Positions 17,124 to 28,195 of a DNA stretch of 64,000 nucleotides are shown piece by piece. This stretch comes from Pseudoclavibacter terrae. GTDB lineage: Bacteria; Actinomycetota; Actinomycetes; Actinomycetales; Microbacteriaceae. Numbering within the stretch: the stretch's first letter is position 1; the number at the start of each line of letters is the position of its first letter. The notes below the pieces were generated by a model. It was not told the DNA's origin. It did not search any database and was given only the letters and a program-made list of their open reading frames with translations. Where the stretch lies: NCBI RefSeq assembly GCF_008831075.1, contig NZ_WBJX01000001.1, positions 186,001 through 250,000 of the forward strand, in the 5' to 3' direction. The position numbers were made by a program, and so were the translations under genes.

Positions 17124-17159
17124 TTGACACTTGACTTTCGAAAACGAAAGTGGCGTAAT
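17124..17159 (+). promoter_or_regulatory. galT promoter with DeoR operator
   Basis: TTGACT (17131-17136) and CGTAAT (17154-17159) are 17 bp apart. The inverted repeat ACTTTCG/CGAAAGT (17134-17151, 4-bp spacer) overlaps the -35 and spacer. The galT start codon lies only six bases after the -10 box, so the transcript probably has no leader. A second TTGACA at 17124 is an alternative -35. Confidence 0.7.
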
Positions 17160-17165
17160 CGGAGC

Positions 17166-18292
17166 GTGCACTCCCTCACCAACAACATCGTCAAGCGCGA
17201 GACGCTGCTCTCCGACGGTCGCGAGCTCATCTACTTCGACGACGCCGACACGACCCTCGACCCCGAGCGCGCGCTCGACAGTCGCATCCCCGCCGATCGT
17301 CCACCGGTCGCCGAGATGCGCCAGGACCCGCTCACCGGTGAGTGGATCTCGATCGCCGCGGCGCGCCAGAACCGCGTCATGCTGCCGCCCAAGCACCTCG
17401 ACCCCCTGGCGCCATCGAGTCCGGCGAACCTCACCGAGGTGCCGAGCACCTACGACGTGGCCGTGTTCGAGAACAAGTCGCCATCGTTCGGCCCGACGCT
17501 CGCCGGCGACGGCTTCAGCCCCGAGGGCGAGCTCGAGGAGCTCGCATCCCTCGGCCTCGGCCGCACGAAGCCGTCGATCGGCCGGTGCGAGGTCGTCTGC
17601 TTCAGCCCGGAATCGGAGGGGTCGTTCGCGTCGCTCTCCCTCTCGCGCGCTCGCACGGTCGTCGAGGCATGGGCGGACCGCACCGCCGCGCTCTCGCAGC
17701 TGCCCGGCGTGCAGCAGGTCTTCCCGTTCGAGAACCGCGGCAAGGACATCGGCGTCACGCTGCACCACCCGCACGGCCAGATCTACTCGTACCCCTACGT
17801 CACGCCGCGCACCGCTGCGCTCATCCGCTCTGTCGAGAAGTACGGGCCGACGCTCTTCCAGGACATCCTCGACTTCGAGCAGGCCTCCGAACGGGTGCTC
17901 ATCCGCGGCGAGCACGTCACGTTCTTCGTGCCGTTCGCCGCGCGGTGGCCACTCGAGGTGCACATGCTCCCGCACCGCCACGTCGCCGACCTCGCCGAGA
18001 CGAAGCCGGAGGAGCGCGACGAGATCGCCCGCGAGTACCGCCGCGTGCTGCGCGCCCTCGACGCGATCTACGACACCCCGACCCCCTACATCGCCGCCTG
18101 GCACCAGGCGCCCGTCAACGTGCATCGGAATGACATCAGGCTCATGCTGCAGATCACCTCGCCTCGCCGCGCGGAGGACAAGCTCAAGTTCCTCGCCGGT
18201 TCCGAGTCGGCGATGGGCGCCTTCATCGGCGACGTCCCGCCGGAAGCAACGGCCGGTCTCCTGCGCGCGGCCCTCGCGAAGGTGGACGCGGC

Positions 18293-18296
<4 letters not shown>
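17166..18296 (+). CDS. galT: Galactose-1-phosphate uridylyltransferase
   Basis: 376-residue GalT of the Leloir pathway, which swaps UMP between UDP-glucose and galactose 1-phosphate. The active-site HHPHGQ motif is at residues 200-205, with His203 the likely nucleophile; other blocks are NRVMLPPKHLDPL, ENKSPSFGP and FVPFAARWPLEVHMLPHRH-like (kept here in two parts, with AARWPLEVHMLPHRH). I chose GTG 17166 because it starts the family N-terminus and sits right behind the promoter; upstream frame runs into the DeoR gene. Its TGA overlaps the GTG of galK. Confidence 0.95.
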
Positions 18297-19456
<1,160 letters not shown>

Positions 19457-19530
19457 CTCGCGCCGCGGCGCGGCCTGCTCTCTGCTGAGCTGCTTGGTCT
19501 CCGCCCAGCCGCTCGGCCCGCGCCCCGTGC

Positions 19531-19588
19531 CAGACCCCGGCCTCGCGCATCCGCTCCAAGTCCGGCGGATGCGCTTGCCACAGGTCTG
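19531..19588. repeat. 58-bp palindromic element, CAGAC family, copy 1
   Basis: Begins CAGACCCCGG and ends CAGGTCTG, with inner arms GCGCATCCGC and GCGGATGCGC. It lies 74 bp after galK, 24 bp before a second copy of the same length. Confidence 0.85.
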
Positions 19589-19612
19589 CGCGCGTGCCGG
19601 GACTTCTCGGAG

Positions 19613-19670
19613 CAGACGTCGGGCTCGCGCATCCGCTCGCCGGAAAGCGGATGCGCGCGGCCCAGGTCTG
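19613..19670. repeat. 58-bp palindromic element, CAGAC family, copy 2
   Basis: Begins CAGACGTCGG and ends CCCAGGTCTG, with inner arms CGCGCATCCGCT and AGCGGATGCGCG. It is in the convergent junction between galK and the GyrI-like gene. Confidence 0.85.
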
Positions 19671-19688
19671 CGGCTCGGGCGCCCGCTG

Positions 19689-20204
19689 CTACTCGCGCGG
19701 GGCGAGCGACACGATGAGGTCGGTGCGCAGATCGTCGGGGTTCATGTCGGGGTTCGGCTCGGTGACGTAGATCTCGACCATCGATCCGGGGGCGTCGCCC
19801 GAGTCCTGCACGTCCTGCATGAGGCGACCCCACGATTCGCCGAGGCCGTCGAACGAGCCGAGGTGCGTGGCGCCGGCCGCCGGACCGGCGGGCAACCACG
19901 AATTCTGGATGGCGATGTCGCCGACGATGATCTTCTCCCGCACCGACTCCGAGACGGGGAAGCCGATCTCCACATCGAAGGTCTGCGATGGGTCGCCGTG
20001 GTAGACCGCCAGCGCGGGCCCCGCCGGATGCACCTTGTCGGCGCCGATCGCGGCCCCCATCGCCTGGAACGTCGTGTCGAAGAGCGTGCGCAGGTCGCCC
20101 ATGCTGACGTTGTCGTAGCGCGCGACCGCGAGGGGGACGGCGGCCAGCTCGAAGCGCTCGACGCCCTGACGGGGCGATTCGGGAAGCGGAAGTGTCTCTG
20201 GCAT
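19689..20204 (-). CDS. GyrI-like domain-containing protein
   Basis: 171-residue stand-alone GyrI-like (AraC effector-binding) domain protein. The [16 protein letters not shown] start and DVEIGFPV...GSMVEIYV core are typical. Such proteins bind small molecules or drugs and some have hydrolase activity; no DNA-binding domain is present. Single gene, divergent from the amino-acid permease with about 195 bp between. Function cannot be specified further. Confidence 0.8.
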   Translation of the reverse strand: MPETLPLPESPRQGVERFELAAVPLAVARYDNVSMGDLRTLFDTTFQAMGAAIGADKVHPAGPALAVYHGDPSQTFDVEIGFPVSESVREKIIVGDIAIQNSWLPAGPAAGATHLGSFDGLGESWGRLMQDVQDSGDAPGSMVEIYVTEPNPDMNPDDLRTDLIVSLAPRE

Positions 20205-20399
20205 GGTGTCCTCCTCGACGTCCCGCGCAGGCGGGGGCAGATGCTTGACGCCAACCTAGGGCAAGCAGCCGTGTGCGAACGCCAGGTTCGGCGTACTCGC
20301 GGGAACTTCTCCACAGGGACCGAAGCTCGACGCGCTCGGTGCGCGGCCGAGGCGCTACGATCGCGCAGGTGGCGCGCCGGCGCAGGAGACGGTCGGTGG

Positions 20400-21926
20400 A
20401 TGCGCCACCTGAACCACGAGAGACACGAGCTGCGCATGGACACCGTCGAGAACACCGGCATCGACACCGGGGCGACGCAGAAGCGGCCCCTCGCGCGGGC
20501 ACTCACGGCCCGGCACATCCGCTTCATGGCGCTCGGCTCGGCGATCGGAACCGGCCTCTTCTACGGCTCGTCCGCCGCGATCCAGGCAGCAGGCCCCGCC
20601 GTGCTGCTCGCCTACATGATCGCGGGCGCCGCCGTCTTCATGGTGATGCGGGCGCTCGGCGAGATGACCGTGCGTCACCCGGTGACGGGGTCGTTCGGGC
20701 AGTTCGCGAACCGCTACCTCGGCGCGCGCTGGGGCTTCATCACGGGTTGGACGTACGCGTTCGAGATGATCGTCGTCGCGATCGCCGACGTCACCGCCTT
20801 CGGCGTCTACATGGGCTTCTGGTACCCGGACGTGGCCCGCTGGGTCTGGATCGTGGCTGTCATCCTCTTCATCGCCGCCATTAACCTGCTGGGCGTGCGC
20901 GCGTTCGGGGAGCTCGAGTTCTGGCTCGCCCTCGTGAAGGTCACGGCGATCATCGCGATGATCGCCGGCGGCATCGCGATCATCATCTTCGGCTTCAGCA
21001 ACCAGTCACCGGACGCATCCGGCATCGGCGCGCTCTTCAACCCCGCGACCGGCGGATTCTTCCCGATGGGCGTCGAGGGCCTCATCGCCTCCTTCGCGAT
21101 CGTGGTCTTCGCGTTCGGCGGCATCGAGATCATCGGCATCACGGCGGGTGAAGCGCAGGACCCGAAGCGCGTCATCCCGAAGGCCATCAACAGCGTGCCG
21201 CTGCGCATCCTCCTCTTCTACGTGGGCGCGCTCGCGGTCATCATGATGCTCGCGCCGTGGAACACGATCACGGGAGACGCGAGCCCGTTCGTCTCGATCT
21301 TCGACGGCCTCGGGATCCCCGCGGCCCCGCACATCCTGAACTTCGTGGTCATCACGGCGGCACTCTCGGCCATCAACTCGGACGTGTTCGGGGCCGGCCG
21401 CATGATCTACGGCCTCGCCGAACAGGGGCAGGCGCCGCGCGTGTTCCTGCGCGTCTCGAGGAACGGAGTGCCGTGGGCGACGGTCGCGCTGATGGTCGCG
21501 GCGCTCGCGGTCGGCGCGTGGATGAACGCGGTGATCCCCGAGGACGTGTTCCTCGTGATCGCGTCCATCGCGACGTTCGCGACGGTGTGGGTGTGGATCA
21601 TGATCGTCTGCTCGCACATCGCGATGAAGCGGGACATCGCGCGCGGCGGGCGCAGCGCATCCGAGTTCCCCGTGCCGCTGTGGCCCTACGCCTCGTGGGC
21701 GACCCTCGGGTTCCTCGTGTTCGTGCTCGGGGTGCTCGGCTGGTTCGAGAACACGCGTGTCGCCCTCGTGGTCGGAGCCGTCTGGTTGGCGCTGCTGCTC
21801 GTCGCCTACCAGTTCGCCGTCGGCACGGCCGGCAAGCGCCGCGCCGACCTCGTCGACGAGACGCGAGCAGTGGAGGTGCAGGCCGGCGGGCCTACGCCGC
21901 AAGTCAAGGGCACCCCGCGCAACTGA
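20400..21926 (+). CDS. APC-family amino acid permease
   Basis: About 508-residue, 12-helix amino acid permease of the AroP/GabP/ProY type. TM1 shows [16 protein letters not shown], followed by [16 protein letters not shown] and [16 protein letters not shown]. The [16 protein letters not shown] segment is the conserved TM6 region. ATG 20400 has AGGAG 11 bases upstream; ATG 20436 is also possible and gives 496 residues. It takes up an amino acid with protons. Gabp-, proline- or aromatic-type specificity cannot be decided. Confidence 0.9.
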   Translation: MRHLNHERHELRMDTVENTGIDTGATQKRPLARALTARHIRFMALGSAIGTGLFYGSSAAIQAAGPAVLLAYMIAGAAVFMVMRALGEMTVRHPVTGSFGQFANRYLGARWGFITGWTYAFEMIVVAIADVTAFGVYMGFWYPDVARWVWIVAVILFIAAINLLGVRAFGELEFWLALVKVTAIIAMIAGGIAIIIFGFSNQSPDASGIGALFNPATGGFFPMGVEGLIASFAIVVFAFGGIEIIGITAGEAQDPKRVIPKAINSVPLRILLFYVGALAVIMMLAPWNTITGDASPFVSIFDGLGIPAAPHILNFVVITAALSAINSDVFGAGRMIYGLAEQGQAPRVFLRVSRNGVPWATVALMVAALAVGAWMNAVIPEDVFLVIASIATFATVWVWIMIVCSHIAMKRDIARGGRSASEFPVPLWPYASWATLGFLVFVLGVLGWFENTRVALVVGAVWLALLLVAYQFAVGTAGKRRADLVDETRAVEVQAGGPTPQVKGTPRN

Positions 21927-21987
21927 CCCGCCCCGATACGATGGGGGCGCACACTCCCGGCACGACAGACGACTGAGGCGCCAGATC

Positions 21988-23412
21988 TTGCAATTCATCT
22001 CAACACGCGGCGGCACGCTCGGCGCATACTCCGACGTTCTTCTCGAGGGCCTCGCCCCAAACGGCGGGCTCGCCGTTCCGGAGCTGCTGCCGCAGTTCAC
22101 GAACGACGACCTCGAGCGGTGGCGGCCGCTCGACTACGCGGGCCTCGCGACCGAGGTGCTCGCGCTGTTCGCGACCGACATCCCGCGCGACGACCTCGAG
22201 CAGCTGACGGCGCACGCGTATGGCGGGGGACGCTTCGCCTCCGAGGACGTCGTGCCGCTGCAGAAGCTGGACGCGCAGCTCACGCTCGTGGGCCTGTCCG
22301 AGGGGCCGACGCTCGCGTTCAAGGACATGGCCATGCAGTACCTGGGCCAGACGCTCGACTACGTGCTCGCCAAACGCGACCGCGTGCTCAACGTGCTCGG
22401 CGCGACCTCTGGCGACACCGGCTCGGCCGCGGAGCACGCGCTGCGCGGACGCGAGCGCGTCTCCGTCTTCATGCTCTCCCCGCAGGGCCGCATGAGCGCG
22501 TTCCAGCGCGCGCAGATGTACTCGCTGCAGGACGAGAACGTGCACAACATCGCCGTCAAGGGCGTCTTCGACGACTGCCAGAACCTCGTGAAGCGCCTCG
22601 CGGAGGACATCGACTTCAAGCGCGGCAACAACATCGGCGCCGTCAACTCCATCAACTTCGGTCGCATCTCGGCCCAGATCGCCTACTACGTGTGGGCGTG
22701 GCTGCGGGCGACCGACGAGCTGTCGGCGGATGCTCGAGACGGCTTCGAGGTGTCGTTCGCGGTGCCGTCCGGCAACTTCGGCAACATCCTCTCCGGCCTG
22801 TACGCGAAGCTCATGGGCCTGCCCGTTCGCAAGCTCGTGCTCGCCGTCAACGAGAACAACGTGCTCGACGAGTTCTTCCGCACGGGCTTCTACCGCCCGC
22901 GCAACGCCGAGAACACGCTTGCCACGTCGAGCCCGTCGATGGATGTGTCGCGCGCGTCGAACCTTGAGCGCTTCGTGTTCGAGCTCCTCGGTCGCGACGG
23001 CGGACGCACGGCGGCCGCGTGGAGCGAGCTGGCCGAGACGGGCGAGATCGACCTGTCGGTGGCGCAGCACACGTTCGAGCCGCTCTTCGGCATCGTCAGC
23101 GGAACGAGCACCCACGCCGACCGTCTCGCGACGATCCGCGGCGTGCACGACGCATCCGGTGTCACCATCGACCCGCACACGGCCGACGGCGTGAAGGTCG
23201 CGCGTGAGCACCTCGAGGACGGCGTCCCCATGCTCGTGCTCGAGACCGCGAAGCCGCAGAAGTTCGCCGACACGATCTCCGAGGCGCTCGGCTCGCCCGT
23301 CGACGTGGATGCAGAGACGCAGGCTCTCCTCGACGCCCCCCAGCGGGTCGTCGAGCTCGACGACGACGAGCAGCTCCTGCGCGACTTCATCGCGGAGCGC
23401 GTGCTCCGCTAG
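21988..23412 (+). CDS. thrC: Threonine synthase
   Basis: 474-residue PLP enzyme that makes threonine from O-phosphohomoserine. The N-terminal LQFISTRG block and GPTLAFKDMAMQ (PLP lysine) are diagnostic, and LGATSGDTGSAAEHAL binds the cofactor phosphate. The family start falls on a TTG at 21988; no in-frame ATG or GTG fits better, so a rare start codon is likely. Frame extends upstream into the permease gene, which is an artefact. It is 61 bp behind the permease; two palindromes follow. Confidence 0.95.
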   Translation: MQFISTRGGTLGAYSDVLLEGLAPNGGLAVPELLPQFTNDDLERWRPLDYAGLATEVLALFATDIPRDDLEQLTAHAYGGGRFASEDVVPLQKLDAQLTLVGLSEGPTLAFKDMAMQYLGQTLDYVLAKRDRVLNVLGATSGDTGSAAEHALRGRERVSVFMLSPQGRMSAFQRAQMYSLQDENVHNIAVKGVFDDCQNLVKRLAEDIDFKRGNNIGAVNSINFGRISAQIAYYVWAWLRATDELSADARDGFEVSFAVPSGNFGNILSGLYAKLMGLPVRKLVLAVNENNVLDEFFRTGFYRPRNAENTLATSSPSMDVSRASNLERFVFELLGRDGGRTAAAWSELAETGEIDLSVAQHTFEPLFGIVSGTSTHADRLATIRGVHDASGVTIDPHTADGVKVAREHLEDGVPMLVLETAKPQKFADTISEALGSPVDVDAETQALLDAPQRVVELDDDEQLLRDFIAERVLR

Positions 23413-23445
23413 CCGCTTCATCCGCCGGCGCGCAGCCGGCCGCAA

Positions 23446-23497
23446 ACATGCGAGAGATGCATGCTTCTGTTGCCGGGAGCCTGCATCTCTCGCATGT
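23446..23497. repeat. 52-bp palindromic element, ACATG family, copy 1
   Basis: Perfect 16-bp arms, ACATGCGAGAGATGCA and complement, around a 20-bp centre. It lies 33 bp after thrC. The right 40 bp recur unchanged 93 bp downstream. Confidence 0.9.
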
Positions 23498-23538
23498 CTG
23501 TCTCGGGGTCGACTGATGGCGTAGGCCGGCGGCAGCAA

Positions 23539-23590
23539 ACGTGGGGCAGATGCATGCTTCTGTTGCCGGGAGCCTGCATCTCTCGCATGT
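23539..23590. repeat. 52-bp palindromic element, ACATG family, copy 2
   Basis: Same length, centre and right arm as copy 1; the left arm has changed to ACGTGGGGCAGATGCA. It is in the junction between convergent thrC and the YdeI-family gene. Confidence 0.9.
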
Positions 23591-23631
23591 CTAAGCCGGA
23601 CTATGCCGGGACTCGCCTTCGGCGCGGGCAC

Positions 23632-24204
23632 CTACTTGTAGTGATGCTCCCCGCGGGCTGCCTTCTCGACGACGTCCTGGATGCGCGCGGCCCGGATGGC
23701 TGGCGTCTTGATGCCGGTGATGCGGAAGATGACCTGGAAGCGCTCCTGCTTCTTCATCGCCTCGAAGAAGGCGAGGGCGGCTGGGTTCGCGTCGAGTGCC
23801 GCCTGCAGGTCGGCCGGAACAACCGCGTCCTTGACTCGGTAGGCGGCGTCCCAACGGCCGTCGGCCTTCGCCCGCTCGATCTCCGCGAGGCCGCCCGGCT
23901 GCATGCGCCCCTCCTCGATGAGGCGGGCAACGTGCCCGACGTTGATCTGCGACCACGGGCTGTTCTTCCGCCGTGGAGTGAACGCCTGCAGCGTGTAGTC
24001 GTCGTCGAACCGCGCCGACTGGCCGTCGATCCACCCGTAGCAGAGCGCCTCCTCGAGCGCCTCCTGCCAGGTGATGCCCGGCGCCTTCGAGAGCTTCTTG
24101 CGCAGCTTCAGCCGCACGCCGCCGTCGTCTGGGCTTGCCGCGAGGAACGCCTCCCACTGCTCGAGCGTGAAGTCGTGGATGGGTTTGTCGGCAAAGCTCA
24201 CCAT
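23632..24204 (-). CDS. YdeI/OmpD-associated family protein
   Basis: 190-residue YdeI-family protein. The family block EEALCYGWIDGQSARFDDDYTLQAFTPRRKNSPWS (shown as WIDGQS and FTPRRKNSPWS) is clear, as is the C-terminal FRITGIKTPAIRAARI. Some relatives are linked to bacteriocin or antimicrobial-peptide protection, but the biochemical role is unknown. Single gene transcribed toward thrC. The start is ATG 24204. Confidence 0.85.
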   Translation of the reverse strand: MVSFADKPIHDFTLEQWEAFLAASPDDGGVRLKLRKKLSKAPGITWQEALEEALCYGWIDGQSARFDDDYTLQAFTPRRKNSPWSQINVGHVARLIEEGRMQPGGLAEIERAKADGRWDAAYRVKDAVVPADLQAALDANPAALAFFEAMKKQERFQVIFRITGIKTPAIRAARIQDVVEKAARGEHHYK

Positions 24205-24240
24205 GCCGTCATCCTAGGAGGCCGTCGGTCCGGCTGGCGC

Positions 24241-24318
24241 TGTCCAACTTCCGTGATGGATGCGCTCCACCGACCACCGGGAACGCATCCTGGCCCGTTT
24301 CATCACGCAAATCGGTCA
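24241..24318. repeat. 78-bp palindromic element, TGGCCAACTT family
   Basis: Left arm TGTCCAACTTCCGTGATG, right arm CATCACGCAAATCGGTCA, with inner GGATGCG/CGCATCC. It is 78 bp long and lies 74 bp after the Nramp-like stop codon, upstream of the YdeI-family gene. Confidence 0.85.
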
Positions 24319-24392
24319 GGGCCCGCGCCCAGCAGAGAGCTGAGCACGGGCCATGATCGTCGGCCCAAGCCGCCGAGGTGCCGAGGCCTCGC

Positions 24393-25694
24393 CTACCCGG
24401 CGATGAAGCTCATGAGCAGCCGCACGGAGAGCGCGAGTACCGCGGCCAGGCCGAGGACGCCGAACGCGTTCTGCCACCACTTGTTGCGCATCTCGCCCAT
24501 GAGGGAGCGGCGGTTCGCCATGACGATGATGAGCGCGGCCAGGATGGGCGCGACGAGGATGGTGAGGGCCTGGGCGAGCACGATGAGCTCGACGGGCGAG
24601 GTCTGGAAGATGAGCGTCACTGCCAGGCCGAAGGCGAGGATGAAGCCGCTGGTGACGCGGGCCGTGATGGTGTTCGCGGATGCGCCCCTGCCGAACGCGT
24701 CGGACAGCATCGTGCCGCCGGCGATCGCGTTGGGGATCATGGAGGAGAACGCTGCTCCCGCGAACCCGAGGGCGAAGATGAAGCCGCCGACGGGGCCCGC
24801 GAGCGGTTCGAAGATCGCCGCCAGACCGGTGATCGAGGTCGCGGTCTCTGCAGTCTTGCCGAGTGCGCCCGCCGCGACGACGATGACGAGGCCCGTCATG
24901 ATGCCTGGGGCGATGATGCCGGGGATCGTGTCGACGAGCGTGACGTCGCGGTAGTCCTCCTCCGTGCGGCCGCGCTCCTTCGTGCCGTACGAGGTGTAGA
25001 AGGCGGCGTTGATGGAGAAGTTCGTGCCGACGAGCGCGACGATGAGCAGCCAGGAGCCTTCTGGTGCGGTCGGGATGAGCCCGCGGCCCGCCTCCGCCCA
25101 GTCGGGGTTCACGACGAACGCGCTCACGACGAAGCAGATCGCCATGAGGGCGACGATGCCGATGAGCACCTTCTCGATGACGTTGTAGATGCTGCGGATG
25201 AACAGCACGGCCGCGACGCCGAGGGTGCAGATGGCGGTCCACATGACGGGCGACGAGCCCTCGACGAGCATCGACAGTCCGAGGCCGGAGCCGACCGCGT
25301 TGCCGACGGAGAAGCAGAGCGTGATGAGGAAGACGCCGACGCCGGCGACGACCCCGAGCGGCTTGCCCAGGTGGTCCTTGATGGAGGCGATGAGCGATAC
25401 CGGCGACTTGATGCCGAGGCGCACGCTCATGTCGGTGAGGAAGATCATGAGCACCGTCGAGACGGCGATGACCCAGATGAGCGTGTACTGGTACGAGCTT
25501 CCCGCCTGGACGGCGGTGGTGAGGTTGCCAGGCCCGAACTGCCAGGCGCCCGCGACGAAGGCGGGGCCGATGAGCGCCAGCTGCTGCCAGAAGCGGCGGC
25601 GAGTGCGGCGGGATTCGACGATCGTGCGGACTGCTTCGGTCGAGATGCGTGCGTGGCCGGTGCCCGGCGTCGAGTGGAGGCGGGTGTCGCCCAT
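24393..25694 (-). CDS. Divergent Nramp-family transporter
   Basis: 433-residue membrane protein with the Nramp (MntH) fold and about 11 helices. In TM1 the canonical DPGN metal motif reads FGPGNLTTAVQAG, so the metal-binding Asp is Gly54. In TM6 the MPH motif is replaced by VGTNFSIN, so the Met ligand is lost too. It lies 204 bp downstream of a DapA-family enzyme, and a LacI regulator is divergent from that enzyme. Metal transport of the MntH type therefore looks unlikely; an organic acid or other solute linked to the DapA-type enzyme is plausible. The family assignment is firm, the substrate is not. Confidence 0.8.
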   Translation of the reverse strand: MGDTRLHSTPGTGHARISTEAVRTIVESRRTRRRFWQQLALIGPAFVAGAWQFGPGNLTTAVQAGSSYQYTLIWVIAVSTVLMIFLTDMSVRLGIKSPVSLIASIKDHLGKPLGVVAGVGVFLITLCFSVGNAVGSGLGLSMLVEGSSPVMWTAICTLGVAAVLFIRSIYNVIEKVLIGIVALMAICFVVSAFVVNPDWAEAGRGLIPTAPEGSWLLIVALVGTNFSINAAFYTSYGTKERGRTEEDYRDVTLVDTIPGIIAPGIMTGLVIVVAAGALGKTAETATSITGLAAIFEPLAGPVGGFIFALGFAGAAFSSMIPNAIAGGTMLSDAFGRGASANTITARVTSGFILAFGLAVTLIFQTSPVELIVLAQALTILVAPILAALIIVMANRRSLMGEMRNKWWQNAFGVLGLAAVLALSVRLLMSFIAG

Positions 25695-25898
25695 GGGGGT
25701 CTCCTTCGTGGAGTGCGGCTGGTCGGATGCGGGGCATCCGGCCGCGAAGTCGTCATTGACTTGGGGGTCGCGCAGGTTGGGGGAACCGGCGGGACCGGTG
25801 CCGCTTCCGTGGTGTGCGTGGCGGCGTGTGTCGTCGATCGTCGAGCAGTCGACGTCAAGCGTATGGGGCAGCGACGCTGTTGTCGCCGCCCCTCTCTG

Positions 25899-26834
25899 CT
25901 AGGAGGCGACCGTCACGCGGTCGAGCCCTGCGAGGGCGAACGCTTCCGCGATCTCGCGGTCCGCGCCGTCCGCGAGTGGCAGGAGCGGGGTGCGGACGGT
26001 GGCGTGGTCGAGGATGCCGCGGTGCACGAGACCCCACTTGAGGGCGACCGTGCCCTCCATGTGGGAGCCGCGGTGGTACACGTTCTTCGTGACGGGAAGC
26101 AGGCGCTCGTGGATCTCGTGCGCCCGGTCGTAGTCGTGCGCCTTGCCGGCCTCGATGAGCTCGACGAGCGCCTCGGGGGCGATGTTGCCGTAGCCGACGA
26201 GCAGGCCGTCGACATCGAACATCGTGGGCAGCAGGTACTCGTCGTGGCAGGAGAGGATCTGCAGCTCAGGGTAGGCGGCACGGAGCGCGGGGATCTCGGT
26301 GTACCAGCGGCGCATGTTGCGCACGCCGTTCTTCGTCGCGAAGACACCCTCCTGGCCGGCGATCTCGAGCTGCGTGTCGAGGTTGTAGCTGGCCTTCGTG
26401 TTGTCGGGGTACTGGAAGAGGATCAGTGGCAGTCCGCTCTCCTCGTAGATGTCCCGGTACCGCGTCTGGGGCGCGCCGTCCTGGTAGCCGAAGCGCAGCC
26501 ACCCGTGGGACGGGTACACGAGGCCGGCGGACGCGCCGGCATCCACTGCCCGCTTGGCTTCCTCGGCGGCGACGGCGTTGCCCTCCTGGGTGATGCCGGC
26601 GACGATCGGGATGCGGGAGTCGACCGATTCGCGGAAGGCCGTGATGACCTTGGCCTGCTCGGTCTGCGTGAGGAACGTGCCCTCGCCGGCGTGGCCGAGG
26701 ACGACGAGGCTCTTGACGCCGTCGACGGAGCCGAGCCAGGACCCGAGGCGCTGGATGGCGTCGTAGTCGACGGCGCCGTCCTCGGTGAAGGGGGTGACGG
26801 GGGCGGGGGAGAGGCCGCGGAGATCGATCGACAT
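25899..26834 (-). CDS. Dihydrodipicolinate synthase/NAL-family protein
   Basis: 311-residue DapA/N-acetylneuraminate-lyase family aldolase, a TIM barrel using Schiff-base chemistry. The catalytic lysine is in FATKNGVRN and the tyrosine in LILFQYPDN. It differs enough from DapA, and sits with a LacI regulator and a transporter, that a catabolic aldolase or dehydratase for a sugar acid is more likely than lysine biosynthesis. Start ATG 26834. LacI-type operators lie just upstream. Confidence 0.85.
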   Translation of the reverse strand: MSIDLRGLSPAPVTPFTEDGAVDYDAIQRLGSWLGSVDGVKSLVVLGHAGEGTFLTQTEQAKVITAFRESVDSRIPIVAGITQEGNAVAAEEAKRAVDAGASAGLVYPSHGWLRFGYQDGAPQTRYRDIYEESGLPLILFQYPDNTKASYNLDTQLEIAGQEGVFATKNGVRNMRRWYTEIPALRAAYPELQILSCHDEYLLPTMFDVDGLLVGYGNIAPEALVELIEAGKAHDYDRAHEIHERLLPVTKNVYHRGSHMEGTVALKWGLVHRGILDHATVRTPLLPLADGADREIAEAFALAGLDRVTVAS

Positions 26835-26918
26835 CTTGTCTTCCTTTGCTCATCGTTGAGGTGGTGGGTCCCGGGCGTTGCGAGCTGGCGTAGCTTTTGC
26901 TTCTGCTTGTGCCGGGTT

Positions 26919-26964
26919 GCAAACGTTTGCGGGAACGATTGCAAGTCTTGATGCAAACGTTCCC
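26919..26964. promoter_or_regulatory. Cluster of LacI-type operators
   Basis: GCAAACGTTTGC (26919-26930) is a perfect 12-bp palindrome with the central CG of LacI operators. Related sites follow: GGGAACGATTGC (26931-26942) and GCAAACGTTCCC (26953-26964). They lie between the divergent DapA-like and lacI genes, so the regulator probably controls both directions. Confidence 0.85.
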
Positions 26965-27031
26965 GGTGTCAACCCCCGAATCCTGGGATTCCTGCCGGAG
27001 GGGCGGCAGCGACCGGGATACACTCCTCCGC

Positions 27032-28072
27032 ATGAGGCGAAACGACAGTGCTGTTGCCCCCGCAGCGGGCGAGCGCCGAGTCGTGACCCTCAAGGAAGTC
27101 GCCGCCGAAGCCGGCGTCAGCATCTCGACGGTCAGCCGCATCCTCGACGAGCGCACCGCGCAGTCGCAGTCGGCGACCGCCGTGCGCGTCCGCGAGATCG
27201 CCAACGAGCTCGGCTACCGGCGCAACGTCTTCGCGTCCCAGCTCCGCCGCGGCTCGACGAGCACGATCGGAGTGCTCGTCCCGCGCCTCAGCGACACGGT
27301 CATGGCGCTCATGTACGAGGCGATCGAGCGCGCGGCGGCCGCACGCGGCTACGTCGCCGTCGTGGCGACCACCGGCGACGACGCCGAAGGCGAGCAGCGC
27401 GCCGCACAGGTGCTGCTCGACCGCAACGTGGATGCGCTCATCATCGCCTCGTCTCGACGCGTCGACTCCTTCCCGCAGTCGCTGCAGGAATCCGGCATCC
27501 CGCTCGCGCTCGTCCTGCGCACCGACGGCGTGAGCCCGTCCTCGCTCGGCGACGACGAAGTCGGCGGCTACCTCGCCGTGCGCCACCTCATCGACCTCGG
27601 CCACCGCGACATCGCGCTCGTCACCGGCCCCGACTTCACCTCGAGTGCGCGCGACCGCCTCGCCGGGGCGCTGCGTGCTGCTCGCGAGGCCGGCATAGAG
27701 ATCCCGCCGCACCGCATCGCCGGCGACGGGTTCCGCATCGAACACGGCGCCGCCGCGGCCGAGCGCATCCTCGACGGGGCCGACACCCCGCCGACCGCGA
27801 TCTTCGCCGCGAACGACAACCTCGCCCTCGGCGTCATGGCCGCCTCGCACCGCCACGGCCTGCGCATCGGCACCGACCTCGCGCTTGTGGGCTACAACGA
27901 CGTCCCCCTCGCCGAGGCGCTGCCCGTGCCGCTCACCTCGGTGCGCACGTCGTTCGACCAGATCGCCACGACCGCGCTCGAGCTGCTGCTGACTCCCGGC
28001 GCCGGACCCGTCATCCGGCGCGCGATGCCGACGCTCATCCCGCGCGCGTCCAGCTGTCCGCCGTCGCGCTGA
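27032..28072 (+). CDS. LacI-family transcriptional regulator
   Basis: 346 residues: N-terminal LacI helix-turn-helix (about residues 18-65, TLKEVAAEAGVSISTVSRIL, hinge near RRGSTSTIGVLVP) and a periplasmic-binding-like sensor domain. Start at ATG 27032, seven bases after a TACACT -10-like box, which suggests a leaderless transcript. It is divergent from the DapA-like gene with operators in between and presumably represses that operon until a sugar acid or related ligand binds. Confidence 0.92.
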   Translation: MRRNDSAVAPAAGERRVVTLKEVAAEAGVSISTVSRILDERTAQSQSATAVRVREIANELGYRRNVFASQLRRGSTSTIGVLVPRLSDTVMALMYEAIERAAAARGYVAVVATTGDDAEGEQRAAQVLLDRNVDALIIASSRRVDSFPQSLQESGIPLALVLRTDGVSPSSLGDDEVGGYLAVRHLIDLGHRDIALVTGPDFTSSARDRLAGALRAAREAGIEIPPHRIAGDGFRIEHGAAAAERILDGADTPPTAIFAANDNLALGVMAASHRHGLRIGTDLALVGYNDVPLAEALPVPLTSVRTSFDQIATTALELLLTPGAGPVIRRAMPTLIPRASSCPPSR

Positions 28073-28117
28073 CCGCGGCGCCGTTGCCCCGCCGCGGCTG
28101 CCGATTGCGCCCGCCCC

Positions 28118-28195
28118 TGTCCAACATCAGTGCGATATGGCGACATTCTGCCCGTAAGGCCGTCGTTCGCGCGACTTCTGCACTGATGTTGGCCA
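28118..28195. repeat. 78-bp palindromic element, TGTCCAACAT family
   Basis: Left arm TGTCCAACATCAGTGCGAT; right end TGCACTGATGTTGGCCA. It is 78 bp long, 45 bp after lacI, and is followed after 84 bp by a copy of the other 78-bp family. Confidence 0.85.

Noticed and set aside
25899-26834. Lysine-biosynthetic dapA
   Set aside because: It has a LacI operator context and a transporter neighbour and departs from DapA around the active-site blocks; a catabolic paralogue is likelier.
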